A stretch of 64,000 nt of DNA from Nepenthes gracilis (taxonomy: Eukaryota > Streptophyta > Magnoliopsida > Caryophyllales > Nepenthaceae), in assembly GCA_033239525.1 (NCBI GenBank), contig BSYO01000020.1, positions 5,953,892 through 6,017,891 on the forward strand, written 5' to 3'. The notes under the pieces were generated by a model. That model saw nothing but the letters and a program-made list of their open reading frames with translations, did no database searches and was not told the DNA's origin. Position 1 is the stretch's first letter. Each line of letters begins with the position of its first letter. Below, one piece after another: positions 10,030 to 20,019 of the stretch. A program made the position numbers and the translations under genes.

Positions 10030-10875
10030 ATTTCTCCCGAGATCATCGTCCACAAGTCAAGCGCCGATCCTCGGCAGACAAGCCGGTCATACAAAAGCGA
10101 GAACTATTCCATTTGAGAAGTTAGTGGCCATCCGTGAAGAGGTCAAGAAGCTCCTGCGCCCTGATTCATCCGAGAAGTCACGATCTTGATTTGGTTGGCC
10201 AACGTTGTCATGGTAAAAAAGCGAATGGGAAATGGAGGACGTGCGTGGATTTCACCGGCGCCAACAAGGCATGCCCTAAGGACAGCCTTCCCATTGCCTG
10301 GATCGACCAACTCGTGGACTCGACGTTCGGCCACGAGCTCCTAAGCTTCATGGACGCGTACTCTGGATACAACCAGATCAGAATGAGTCCCGAGGATGAG
10401 GAGCACACGTCATTCATGGCAGACCAGGGGACATACTACTACAAGGTAATGCCACCCGGCCTCAAAACGCGGAGCGACCTATCGCCCGACTTGTAAATAA
10501 GATGTTCAAGGTAATGTGATAGGCGGGAATGTGGAGGTGTATGTTGATGACATGCTCGTTAAGAGCGGATGAGCAACGACCATGTGGGAGACTTGGCCGA
10601 GACCTTCCACACGCTCGGGGCCACGGGATGAAGCTTCAATCCCGTAAATGCACTTTTGGTGTCGCCTTAGGAAAATTCTTGGGCTATATCGTATCGCATC
10701 GGGAATCGAGGCAAACCTAGAAAAGATCCAAGCGATCCTAGACATGCGGTCCCCGCGAACAGTGAAGGAAGTTCAGCAGCTTACTGGGCAAGTGGCCGCC
10801 CTCTCCCGTTTCCTAGCGAAGTTGGCTAAGAAGCACCAGCCATTCTTCAAAGCCCTAAGAGGGACAAAATCCTGA
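10030..10875 (+). pseudogene. Tat reverse transcriptase remnant
   Basis: RT blocks can be followed over two or three frames: KWRTCVDFTGANKACPKDS (about 10228), FMDAYSGYNQIRMSPEDEEH (about 10345), YYYKVMPPGLK (about 10437), and the catalytic YVDDM at 10540-10554. The thumb/connection follows (FLGYIVSHR, then LEKIQAILDM and VKEVQQLTGQVAALSRFLAK). A lost base after GLK shifts the frame before the expected NAGATYQRL block. A Phe-to-Pro change precedes GLK. Order and spacing match plant Ty3/gypsy pol. Confidence 0.9.
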
Positions 10876-11710
10876 GATTTTTGGTGGAGTGATGACTGCG
10901 AGGAGGCATTCCAAGGACTCAAGAGCTACCTCTCGAGTCCGCCCCTCTTAGCTTCTCCCCATCAGGGTGAGGAACTATACTTGTACCTCTCCGTGTCCGA
11001 CACAGCGCTGAGCTCATCATTAGTACGAGAGCAGCATGGCAAGCAGCAGCCCGTGTATTACGTCAGCAAGACCCTCGCGGGAGCTGAGACCAGGTATCCC
11101 CTCGCGGAGAGGGTGGCCTTAGCATTGGTCTACTCCACGAGGAGGCTCAGGCCGTACTTCCAGGCGTACAAGATAGTAATCCTGACGGATCAGCCGCTAA
11201 GGGCCATCTTGCAGAGGCCAGAGATCTCTGGCCGACTTATCAAGTGGGCCATTGAGCTGGGAGAATTTGACATAGAGTTCCGTCCAAGGCCAGCTTTAAA
11301 GGGACAGGTGCTCGCGGATTTCCTCGTTGAGACGACGGCGCCGCCCAATCGGGACGAGGACCAGGCTACAGGCGAAGAGTTCAGCAGGGCGTCTACTTGG
11401 ACCTTGCACGTGGACGGATCCTCCATGAAGGATGGCTGCGGAGTTGGGATTGTCTTGCGCACACCCGAGGGATTGGAGATAAAATACTCGCTAACTCTAG
11501 GGTTCTCGGCCACCAACAACGTCGCAGAGTACGAGGCCTTGCTGGCTGGACTCTGACTTGCCAATGAATGCTCGGCTAAAGAGCTGATCATCTATAGTGA
11601 CTCCGAATTGGTCATCAATCAGGTTCGCGGAAACTTCGACATCAACAACGAGCAGCTGTCCAAGTACCTTTCAAAGGTTAAGGACATGATCGTGGGATTG
11701 AAGATTTACT
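10876..11710 (+). pseudogene. Dual RNase H region of Tat pol
   Basis: An open frame at 10981-11556 holds two RNase H-like units in a row. The first (ELYLYLSVSDTALSSSLVRE, PVYYVSKTLAGAETRY, ILTDQPLRAIL) is the RT-linked domain. The second starts WTLHVDGSSMKDGCGVGIVL (about 11398) and continues NNVAEYEALLAGL, a stop at 11554-11556, then LIIYSDSELVINQVRGNF. It keeps D (HVDGS), E (AEYEALL) and D (IYSDSEL). Two RNase H domains in tandem are diagnostic of the Tat lineage. One stop and a later frame change make it non-coding now. Confidence 0.9.
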
Positions 11711-11796
11711 GAATTAATCCACATCTTGCGGGAGGAAAGCGCCAAGGCCGACACGCTTGCGCGAGCTGCAGCTTCGGGAGATCTGGGCAGTACCCC

Positions 11797-13080
11797 GTGG
11801 GATCGCGAAATCTTGGGCGATCCGGCAAGATTGAAGACCCCGAGCAGGAGGTAATGCAGGTCGCGGACGGAAGCACCTGGATGACTCCCTACTTGAGGTT
11901 TCTATCTGATGGCACGCTACATGAGGATCGGAACGAGGCCAAGAAGATAAAGAAGACGGCGGGCTGGTACATAGTCGTGGACGGCCGGCTATATCGACGG
12001 GGCTTCTCAGCCCGTTCCTAAGGTGTCTCACTCCAGAGGAAGCCGAGTACGCCCTACAGGAGGTGCATCTCGGAATATGCGGATCCCATGTTGAGGGAAA
12101 GAACCTTGCTTTTAAGCTTATGAGGCAAGGGTACTACTGGCCAACAATGAAATATGACGCCATGGATTTCGTGCGCAAATGCGAAAGTTGCCAACTTCAT
12201 AGCAACATAAGCCATCGCCCCCACACGGATCTCCGGGCGCTACAGTCCCCGTGGCCGTTCGCCCAGTGGGGGCTCCACATCCTCGGACCATTTCCCCTTG
12301 CTCCGAGACAAAGGAAGTTCCTGATTGTTGGAATAGACTACTTCACCAAATGGGTGGAAGCAATACCGTTGGCCAGGATAACAGAGCAAAACGCGACGGA
12401 GTTCCTTCGGCAGAGCATTGTGTGCAGGTTTGGAGTGTCAGAGTGCATCGTGACGGACAACGGGACGCAGTTCACTGGAAAGCGATTCACTAAGTACTGC
12501 GCAAGCCTGAGGATCAACTTGGTACACACCTCAATGGCGTACCCACAGGCCAACGGGCAGGTAGAGGTGACAAACCACACGATCCTACATGGGCTAAAAA
12601 CCAAGTTGGAATCTTCCGAGGGCTCATGGGTATATGAACTGTCCTCGGTCCTCTCAGTATCTGAAGACAACACCCCGGAGCCCCAAGGGAAACCCCTTTA
12701 GCCTTTGTTACGGTCAAAGCTGTCATCCTAGTGGAAGTGTGCCTCCATGAAGCCCCTGGTTGGATGTGAAGACAACGGATAACAGCCAAAGGCTCCGAGA
12801 AAGCCTCGATGCCCTCGAAGAAGTTCATGAACAGGCAAGGCTTAGGATAGCGGCCTACCAGCAACGGGTGGCCCGCTATTACAACAAGGTAAAAGCGTGA
12901 CAATTCGAGGTCGGGGATCTCGTACTGAGAAGCGTGGAAGCCACGGGTAAAATAGCCGCGAGAAACAAGCTCTCACCAAATTAGGAAGGACCGTTTTTGG
13001 TCTCATATCCTTCGAGGAGGAGCTTACAAGTTGCGCACCCAAGAGGGCAAGGTGCTGGTACCGGACTTGGAATAAAGCTC
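11797..13080 (+). pseudogene. Tat integrase remnant with His at the first catalytic Asp position
   Basis: The linker ends WYIVVDGRLYRRG (about 11966). The zinc-binding segment (CESCQLHSN near 12181) and catalytic core lie in an open frame, 12063-12701. The usual WGMDILGPFP block reads WGLHILGPFP, so the first catalytic Asp is His. IVTDNGTQF keeps the second Asp and QANGQVEV keeps the Glu. Downstream, GDLVLRSVEATGK and EGPFLVSYPSRR (about 12915-13020) are the C-terminal DNA-binding part in shifted frames. The element could not integrate with this protein. Confidence 0.9.
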
Positions 13081-13119
13081 ACCTTAGGGAAATACTACCC
13101 GAGGAATGGGGCTGGTCAT

Positions 13120-13470
13120 CCCTTAACAAACGAAACTTCGGGCGCCAACCCGAGCGGCCCAGCCCGTGAGGGACCCGGTGGGTCAAGCAACGAAAACAGG
13201 GGCGCCCTCGAGCCCAGCGGTTCCCACCCAGTGGGACCCCCGTGGTCGAGCAACGAAAACTCGATTGCAACCGAAGCGGCCTGCGGGTCGGACCCCGAGG
13301 TCGTGCAATGAAACTCGGTTGCCAACCGAGCGGCAGGCTTAGTCGACCCTAGAAGTCATACGAAAACTTCTACTGCGACCGAGCTGCCCAAGAGGTCGGA
13401 CCTAGAGGTCATACTAATAACCTTGATTCATCCGAGAGGCCTAGAAGGTCAGTAGCAACGCTGGATTTAT
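13120..13470. repeat. Minisatellite between integrase and the antisense ORF
   Basis: Roughly five diverged units of about 60-65 bp contain GAGCAACGAAAACTCG-like and GGTCGGACC(C)TAGAGGTCA cores. The second core is the reverse complement of the core in 290-850. The array lies exactly between the 3' ends of the convergent pol and aORF reading frames. Confidence 0.8.
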
Positions 13471-13810
13471 CTCGAGTAAAAAAGAGAGAGAAGCACTTGT
13501 GACAAACTCAAGATTCTCCTTTTATTCATACATGCAATACAACAATGGAAAGGGAAAAACAAAAAACAAAAAGTTAGCCCTCGCAGACTTTCTTGAGGTG
13601 GAACGCCCCTGGATCGCTCTTCTAAAGATGAAGAGTCCTCTCCATGACTCGGGTTCCCGCGTGATCTCGACGAGTGAGGGCCCGCGAGGAGCTTGGACCC
13701 GAGGACCCGAAATGGCCTGTCTCGAAGACCGTACACATCCTCAGGGCGCGCAGCGCTCGAGTTACGCGGATCGAACACAGCAGCAGAAAACCGCTGATAC
13801 AGGACCCGCA

Positions 13811-15470
13811 TCAGCCAGCGGCATAGATGGATGCCATCCCAAAACTTGGCTCTAGCAGGGGGGCCATGTCAACAACCTTCACCGAGGTCCGTAGCGTCTC
13901 CTCCAGCTGAAGGTTTCGTTCCAGCAGGAAGCCATATCGAACTTCTAAAAGCCTCAGAGCATCCTCAGATGAAGCAAGCGCCGCGCGAAGCCGCTGGTTC
14001 TCTTCCTGGGCGGCCCTTGAAGACTCCACCTCCAAACGAGACCGAGCTATTTTTCCCACCAGTTGGCTAAGGCCGCTGATCAGATCCTGGAGCTGCAAAG
14101 GGAACCAAAGCCACTTAAAAGCAGTCAACAGAAAGTGAGACAAATGGGAAGGTAGCAAAGTACCTCGAAACCACGGATCCTCGAGTAGTGGGCCTCTCAC
14201 TTGAGGTCTCGGGCACGGCGGGCACTCCGCGGCACCGCAGAACATCCACGGCCTCGGAGGAAGGACCTTGAATGGGGGCTCCACTACCTGGACGCGTCAA
14301 CGACGGTCGGGATCTCTAAGACCGTGACCTCAGCCTCATCGCCGCCAAGGATGCCAAAAATGTCCTCAGCAGTAACGGCGACGGCTGCCCCCATCCCACA
14401 AGGCTCTACGATCTCGTCCAAGGTTGCCTCCCCGAGGCATCAAAGGCTGTAGGGTCATTGGAAGGAAAACCCGCAGAGACAGCCGAGACCTCTGGGTGGG
14501 CCTCGGTGCCAGAAGAAGAAGGAGCAGCGGCCCCAGACTCCGCGATAGGACCAGAGACCAACCTTGTGGCCTTCCTAACCACGGGAGCAATCACGGAGTC
14601 GTCATCTCCCGACGAGGACTCACCAATGGCGCTCGGTGGACCAGCTGGAACCTCAATCCGTGGGCTCTTTGGAGGCCTCTTAGATGGCTCCCGGATAACA
14701 AGAGAACCCTCTCTTTTCCTTAGCTTCTTGTTCTTCTTTTCTTGCCGAATGGCGTAATCTTCGGGTAGCACCACCCATTTAGCTTAGGCCGGCTTTTCGG
14801 GGGATAGCCAGATGTTCTTCTTCCCCATGTTGAAGCTGTCAAGATCCGCCATCACCAAGTTCGTAATCTCCTTGGCGGCTCCTCTTTTCTCGTCAGTAAT
14901 ATCGGAGCCGTATTTGCTAGCGACATTTCCCCATACAGATGAAAGCTGTCAGTCCTCAGCAGCCTTAAGAAAGAAGAACCTATCCTTACACCTTTTGGTG
15001 GAATCCGAATTTTCGCCGCTCATCTCAGCAAACTCAGGGCGGGGGGTCATGGCGATCCAGTCAAGGTTGTGAGTGAAGCGAAACATGACCTTCACCATGA
15101 CCGCCTCAAGAACTTTGCTGTGGCAGCGTGCGAATACGCACAAGGAAACCAAATACCTGATGGCGTTGGGCTGGAGCCTCGCGAACGGAACGGCCAACTC
15201 CTTCATTAGACGGAGGAGCTCCATAGGAACGGGTTAGCGAAGTCCGCCTTTGAGGTAAACTTCGTAAACAGCAATGTATCCCCCCGGAGGATTGCACGCC
15301 CTCTCTGCGGCTCCTGGAACCACCATCGAATCAAACTCCGGGATATCGTATTTCACCCTGATCTGCTCGAGATCTTGAGAATAAAGGGAAGAGGCAATGT
15401 CATTAACGCCAGGAGCCATGGCAGTAAGAAACGAAAGCGAAGCGGCGTGAAGAATTTCAGAAAGCGCCAA
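13811..15470 (-). pseudogene. Tat antisense extra ORF (Transposase_28 / putative gypsy-type transposon family) with intron
   Basis: This ORF reads toward pol from next to the 3' LTR. The N-terminal part has the family pattern: IRVKYDIPEFDSMVVPG, CNPPGGYIAVYEVYLKGGLR, PFARLQPNAIRYLVSLCVFA. The same blocks occur in the aORF at 47002. In-frame stops at 15234-15236, 14949-14951 and 14785-14787 and a frame change near 14435 interrupt it. A basic KKNKKLRKREGSLVIREPSK segment and an acidic linker follow. A GT-AG intron (14163-14093, GAG|GTACTTTG ... TTTGCAG) precedes a coiled-coil exon (LQDLISGLSQLVGKIARSRL, QEENQRLRAALASSEDALRL), ending at the stop near 13811. The function of such ORFs is not known. 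Confidence 0.82.
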
Positions 15471-15811
15471 GGAGAGGGAGAAGAAACAGGAGGAATGAAT
15501 GAGGACGCGACAAAGGATTTAAAGAAATTTTCAAACAAGTGAAAAGGCGCCCTCATCATAACGATCCCACGTGTCATCTCCCCATACGCGATAGGTGGGC
15601 GTAGGCCTTGGGGCTTCCCGAAGAGATGTCACATTAATCGCATATCACATTTAATGCTCCACGGGGAGCGAAATGGCGGCGAAGATGGGTCTCAGAGTTG
15701 CGAAAAGATCTTGGGCGTTCTTCGCGTCAGCAAAAGGTGGAGATCGCGGACTATCGTAATAAGAAAATGTTCACAAGATATGTCAAACGGCTGAGTCCTC
15801 AAACCGTTTGA

Positions 15812-15824
15812 CATGGGGGGCTCG
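15812..15824 (+). promoter_or_regulatory. Polypurine tract
   Basis: ATGGGGGGCTCG lies directly before the 3' LTR start TGATGGG. The same block, CATGGGGGGCTAG, precedes the LTR of the minus-strand Tat element at 46297. It primes plus-strand DNA synthesis in this group. Confidence 0.8.
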
Positions 15825-16216
15825 TGATGGGTCTTGGAACCCAAGGCCCAAAATTGCAATCACAGGCCCAAAGGATCGCAGAAGAAGGCTGGCCCAAAAG
15901 GCCCACAAGCCAAATCAGGCCCAAGTAACTAACCCATTTCCGAGCACTTGAAGAATCAAGTCAAGCGACAAAGACGCTAGCAATCCGAGAGGTTGCTGTG
16001 ATCCATTGGAGGACGAGGACCGCTGAAAAAAGCCAAAATAGCCAAGATGCCAGCTCAGATGACTTGCATGGCATACACTGCCACGAGTGACCAACGGCTT
16101 CTAGCACGCCGTACTTGCAGGCCATGCGCCCCAACGCCGATTGGCAGACCGCGACAGTGTCCTCACGGCCGCACTTACGTGAGGGGCGATGGTGCGCAGG
16201 CACCTGACACGCCAGC
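15825..16216 (+). repeat. 3' LTR of the plus-strand Tat element, truncated
   Basis: It aligns with 6737 onward (TGATGGGTCTTGG..., CATTGGAGGACGAGG, GACACGCCAG), with several indels, then stops after GACACGCCAG near 16215 where unrelated AT-rich sequence starts. The TATA box and R region are missing. Confidence 0.85.
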
Positions 16217-16718
16217 TATAACATCCCGAATAATTTTAATTCTATTATAATTATTTTTAGTGATTTAAGATATAAAATTTCGTAATTCGGGATGAAAATA
16301 TAAACATGAAGTGTATGGACTATCGAATTGGGCCTTGATACTTGGGCCTAATAAATTTAGAGTGTTGAATCGATAAATTGGGTTAAATATTTAAACCACT
16401 AAATTAAATTTAGTTTAACTAATAAATAAAAATATAAATATAAATGAATAAATAAAATATTGAAAATTTAGGTTAAGATATTAAATAGAGGTAATTAGAT
16501 AACTAATAAATATTTTTAAAGTGAGACAAATAAATAAATATAAATATATATATTGGAAAGATATATTAATAATAATTAGTGATGAATAATAATTATAATA
16601 AATATTAATTAGGAATATAATAATTAATAAATAATAACATATATAATATAATTAATAATAAAATAAATATATATATTAAAAATGTGTTTATAATATATAT
16701 AATATAATAATAAAATAA

Positions 16719-16766
<48 letters not shown>

Positions 16767-17629
16767 CAAAAACAGAAAAGAAGGAAAGGATTTCACCGGG
16801 AGAGAGAGAGAGAGAGAGAGAGAGGGAAAGGAACGAAGGAGAAGGACGAAGAAGGAAGGAGGAAGAGGGGGGAAAGAAGGAGAGAGAAAAGAACGGCGCG
16901 GCAAGGAGGAAGTAAATCGGACACTCGAAATGGAAAGATTGGGCAAACCCTAACCGGCCCTTCCCTTTAAATTAAGATGGCCGTAGGGTTAGAGGGGAGG
17001 AGGTCGAGCGGAGAGGGAGAGCGGAGTGAGGCCTAGTGGTTTGTCTTGCCGCGGTGTTGTGTCCGGGTTGCCCGTCGCGTCATCGTCCGAGTGGGTTTCT
17101 CGTCACCGACATCAATCGGTGCCGGCCACCATCCCCAAATGAAGCGAAGCGAGCAAAGTCACCGGGCCATCGCCGTTGCCGATCGTTGCGGTTGGGCCGC
17201 GTTACCCGTTGCCGTCGCCGATTTGTGCCGCTGCCATCATTACGAAGAAGGAAAACGAAATTGAGGCAAGTGAATCCCCCTTAATTTCATTTCTCTTTCG
17301 ATTGAAAGCAAATTCGTGATCTCGTTTATCCAAGTGAAACTATTCATTTTTTTCTCAATGATATTGATTTCTCATGGGGCGTGCTGAAATTTGTGGAAAA
17401 ATTGGCGTTGGTTATGGGAGCTCTAAAATTTGGGAAAATAGAGACGTTGGGAAACGAAGGAAGAAGTCGAGGGTTTACGGTGATTTGGGGCGAAATAATT
17501 AACGGTAAATCATTGTATTACAAATTGAGATTTTAGAGGTTTGAATTTCATGTCTTCGGTGCGAACGTATGTAGGGAAGAAACAGAGCATGTGCTCTGCT
17601 TGGGCAAATAAATTGAAGATGGTGGCACA

Positions 17630-18012
17630 GTGGGTATGCGTATGTGTATTATACGGTGTGTGTACGTGTGCGTATATGTGTACGTGTGCGTGTGTGATTT
17701 GGGCAGTCAAACAAATGTATATACGTACGTGAGGATGGATATGCAAAGTGTGTGTACGTGTGCGTACATGTGTGTGCGGCGTGGGTGCTGTGCGTGTGAG
17801 TCTCGTGTTTGTGAGAGTGTGGAGTCTCATGCGTGGGTGCGCAGGGGCAGTGTGTGATTGTGAGTGTGTGTATAGTCGTGTGTGTTGTGTAACTTTGAGT
17901 GTGTGTGGGTTTGGATGGCAGGATATGTGAGGGTGTATATATATATATATATATATATATGTGTATATACATATGGATATATGTGCGTGTGTATATTAAA
18001 TTGTGTATGTGG

Positions 18013-18060
<48 letters not shown>
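17630..18060. repeat. TG/GT-rich tract and two long (TA)n microsatellites
   Basis: A degenerate (TG)n-rich stretch at 17630-17930 is followed by uninterrupted TA dinucleotides at 17936-17960 and 18015-18055. Such tracts are hypervariable and fold easily. They create several spurious His/Tyr/Val-rich ORFs. Confidence 0.9.
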
Positions 18061-18061
<1 letters not shown>

Positions 18062-18705
18062 TAATATATGAAAGTGCTTTGTATAAATATATATATAAGT
18101 GGGAATGTATAAGTGTATATGAATGTAGATGGATAATGAAAATATATGTATGTTTATGTGTGGACATATGGGAGAATAAAAATGTTAAGGAGCATAGAAG
18201 GCGTTACACTTTGTATATGTGGCATTTGAAATATACGCTGTGTTAATAATTAGGTATGTATATTGATCATTTGTGGAGAAATAAATATTGCTTGGGGATG
18301 AAACTTGAATAAAAGTAAAGATTGTTGGCCTTAGTTGTAGGTATCACTCCGCAATGTAATGGAAGAACAAACAGTGGTTGAATTAAGCACATAAATTATA
18401 TCTCAATCTTTGTATGCCTTTTGTACGTCTTGAAACATTCCTTTGTGTTGGATTATTTGACCGCGTGAGTACGGTCCTGTCAAAGACCGAACGACGTTCC
18501 TATTATTGATATTGCAAAACTTTCTTTGCGTTATACTCGGTGTGTGAGTATGTGTATTTGTTGGCTTCTTACGGTTAAGGTTGAGGAGAGTGTGTAAAAA
18601 CATTGAAGTATCTAGTCGAATGGGAGGCTTTGGTACTTTAATGTGGTCTATACTTATCCGATACTGATTTCCATATCATGGTGATAATGAGGTATGTTTA
18701 TCGTG

Positions 18706-19202
18706 AAGGGATGCTTATAACCACGTGACCATCATAGAAGATGATATCAGGGATATCATTGACGAGGGGTATCGGAGATGGTATCGGCATGTTACGGGTA
18801 CAGCCTCTAGGAGGACTGTAGGGGTAGTTGGATACCATAGATAACCTCGTTGCACTTACCCAGTCGTTGGGGGCGTAAATGCACGGCCTTTGGTTCACGG
18901 TGGCAGAATAAGATCCAAGGAGATTCTATTATCTCGCATACCGACCTCGATTTGGTGATAATCAAATTCTTGTAATCTCGTATAGTGAGTCAAAAGGGAT
19001 GCTTATAACCTAGTAACCATCGTAGAGGATGATATCTAGGATATCATTGGCGAGGGGTATCGGCAGGCTACGGGTACAGCCTCTGGGAGGACTGTAGGGG
19101 TAGTTGGATACCATGGATAATCTCGTTGCACTTACCCAGCCATCGGGGGCGTAAATACGCGGCCTTTAGGTCACTATGGTAGAATAAGATCCAAGGAGAT
19201 TC
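18706..19202 (+). repeat. Tandem duplication (288-bp spacing) inside the long LTR
   Basis: GGGATGCTTATAACC... through CCAAGGAGATTC occurs twice, at about 18706-18926 and 18994-19202. The second copy lacks about 12 bp where the first repeats a GGTATCGG motif. A diverged copy on the minus strand lies at about 52730-52920, marking that region as the same LTR family. Confidence 0.85.
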
Positions 19203-20019
19203 ATTGTGATGTTTCATCATTGTTGTTATCTCGTGAGTTTGGGATTCGGTTGAATCCATGAGTTATATTTTGTAGAATCCATTGATCAATTTTACGTTAT
19301 TCGGATATCGTGGAATCCATGTCGTTTCATCGATATTGATGTTCGGGTCGTTCATGCAGAGACATATGGACAGGAAAATCCCCAATCATCATGATGTCGG
19401 ATTCTGGGGATTACCATTGTTTATCGGCACTCTTGCTATTTTTAGATGTATGGGTCTCGTGGGGACCTATTTGCCTAGAGTCGTATTTACGACGTGTTGT
19501 AATTTACTCGGATATGGTGGATGGTTAGATTTATATTGAGATCTTGATAGTTTAATATCCTAGATTGTTATTATTGTATACCGCTTTTAATTATTATCGG
19601 GCTTTGGGTTTTGGCTCACCTTGTATTTTATTGTTTCAGACAGATAGCGTTGACATCAAGATCAAGTAGATCACGTGACTTTTGGGTAGCCGTCGAGATA
19701 AAAAGTGATATTCAGAGTTCGAGGCTCTTCGGACGGGAGATTTAAGATCTTGGAGTTTAATTCTTTGCTCAACTTTTATGAGATTTCTTTATGAGAATTG
19801 TTATTGTGGGACATCACGTCATTTATCAAGCTTACTAGTCATTATTATGATATTTATGTGATGATGCATTTATGATTTACTTATGAATTTTGTCTTAAAT
19901 GATATTATAGAATTTATTAAAGTTGCTTGATGACGTGTAATTGGCGATTTTGGACGATTCAAAAATTTCTCCGTGACGGTCCGGGTCAGGTTCGGGAATC
20001 TGAGCTCGGGTCGTCACAC

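Larger units (their letters stand above)
6737..16216 (+). mobile_element. Tat/Retand-type Ty3/gypsy retrotransposon, degenerate, 3' LTR truncated
   Basis: Order on the plus strand: 5' LTR (6737-7580), PBS, gag, protease, reverse transcriptase, two RNase H domains, integrase, minisatellite (13120-13470), antisense ORF (15470-13811), polypurine tract (15812-15824), start of 3' LTR (15825). A second, extra RNase H domain and an additional ORF are known hallmarks of the Tat lineage. The 3' LTR matches the 5' LTR for about 390 bp and stops near 16216, where unrelated LTR-like sequence begins. Many stops and single-base shifts show an old copy. Confidence 0.93.
16217..20019 (+). repeat. Long LTR-like sequence, (TAA)n and (TA)n/(TG)n rich
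   Basis: It begins TATAACATCCCGAATAA and ends GGGTCGTCACA. It carries features shared with other long LTRs in this window: AT-rich start, (TAA)n at about 16718-16763, (GA)n at 16801-16825, a GC-rich leader-like block (16,900-17,270) ending in a donor-like AGGCAAGTG, and a splice acceptor-like TTGTTTCAGACAG near 19635. No RT, gag or other protein motif is seen, so it is best read as one LTR of a large Ty3/gypsy (chromovirus-like) family. It separates the broken Tat LTR from the satellite array. Confidence 0.6.

Noticed and set aside
17649..18167. 172-codon His/Thr/Tyr-rich minus-strand ORF and its plus-strand partners
   Set aside because: Low-complexity translation of (TG)n and (TA)n microsatellites.
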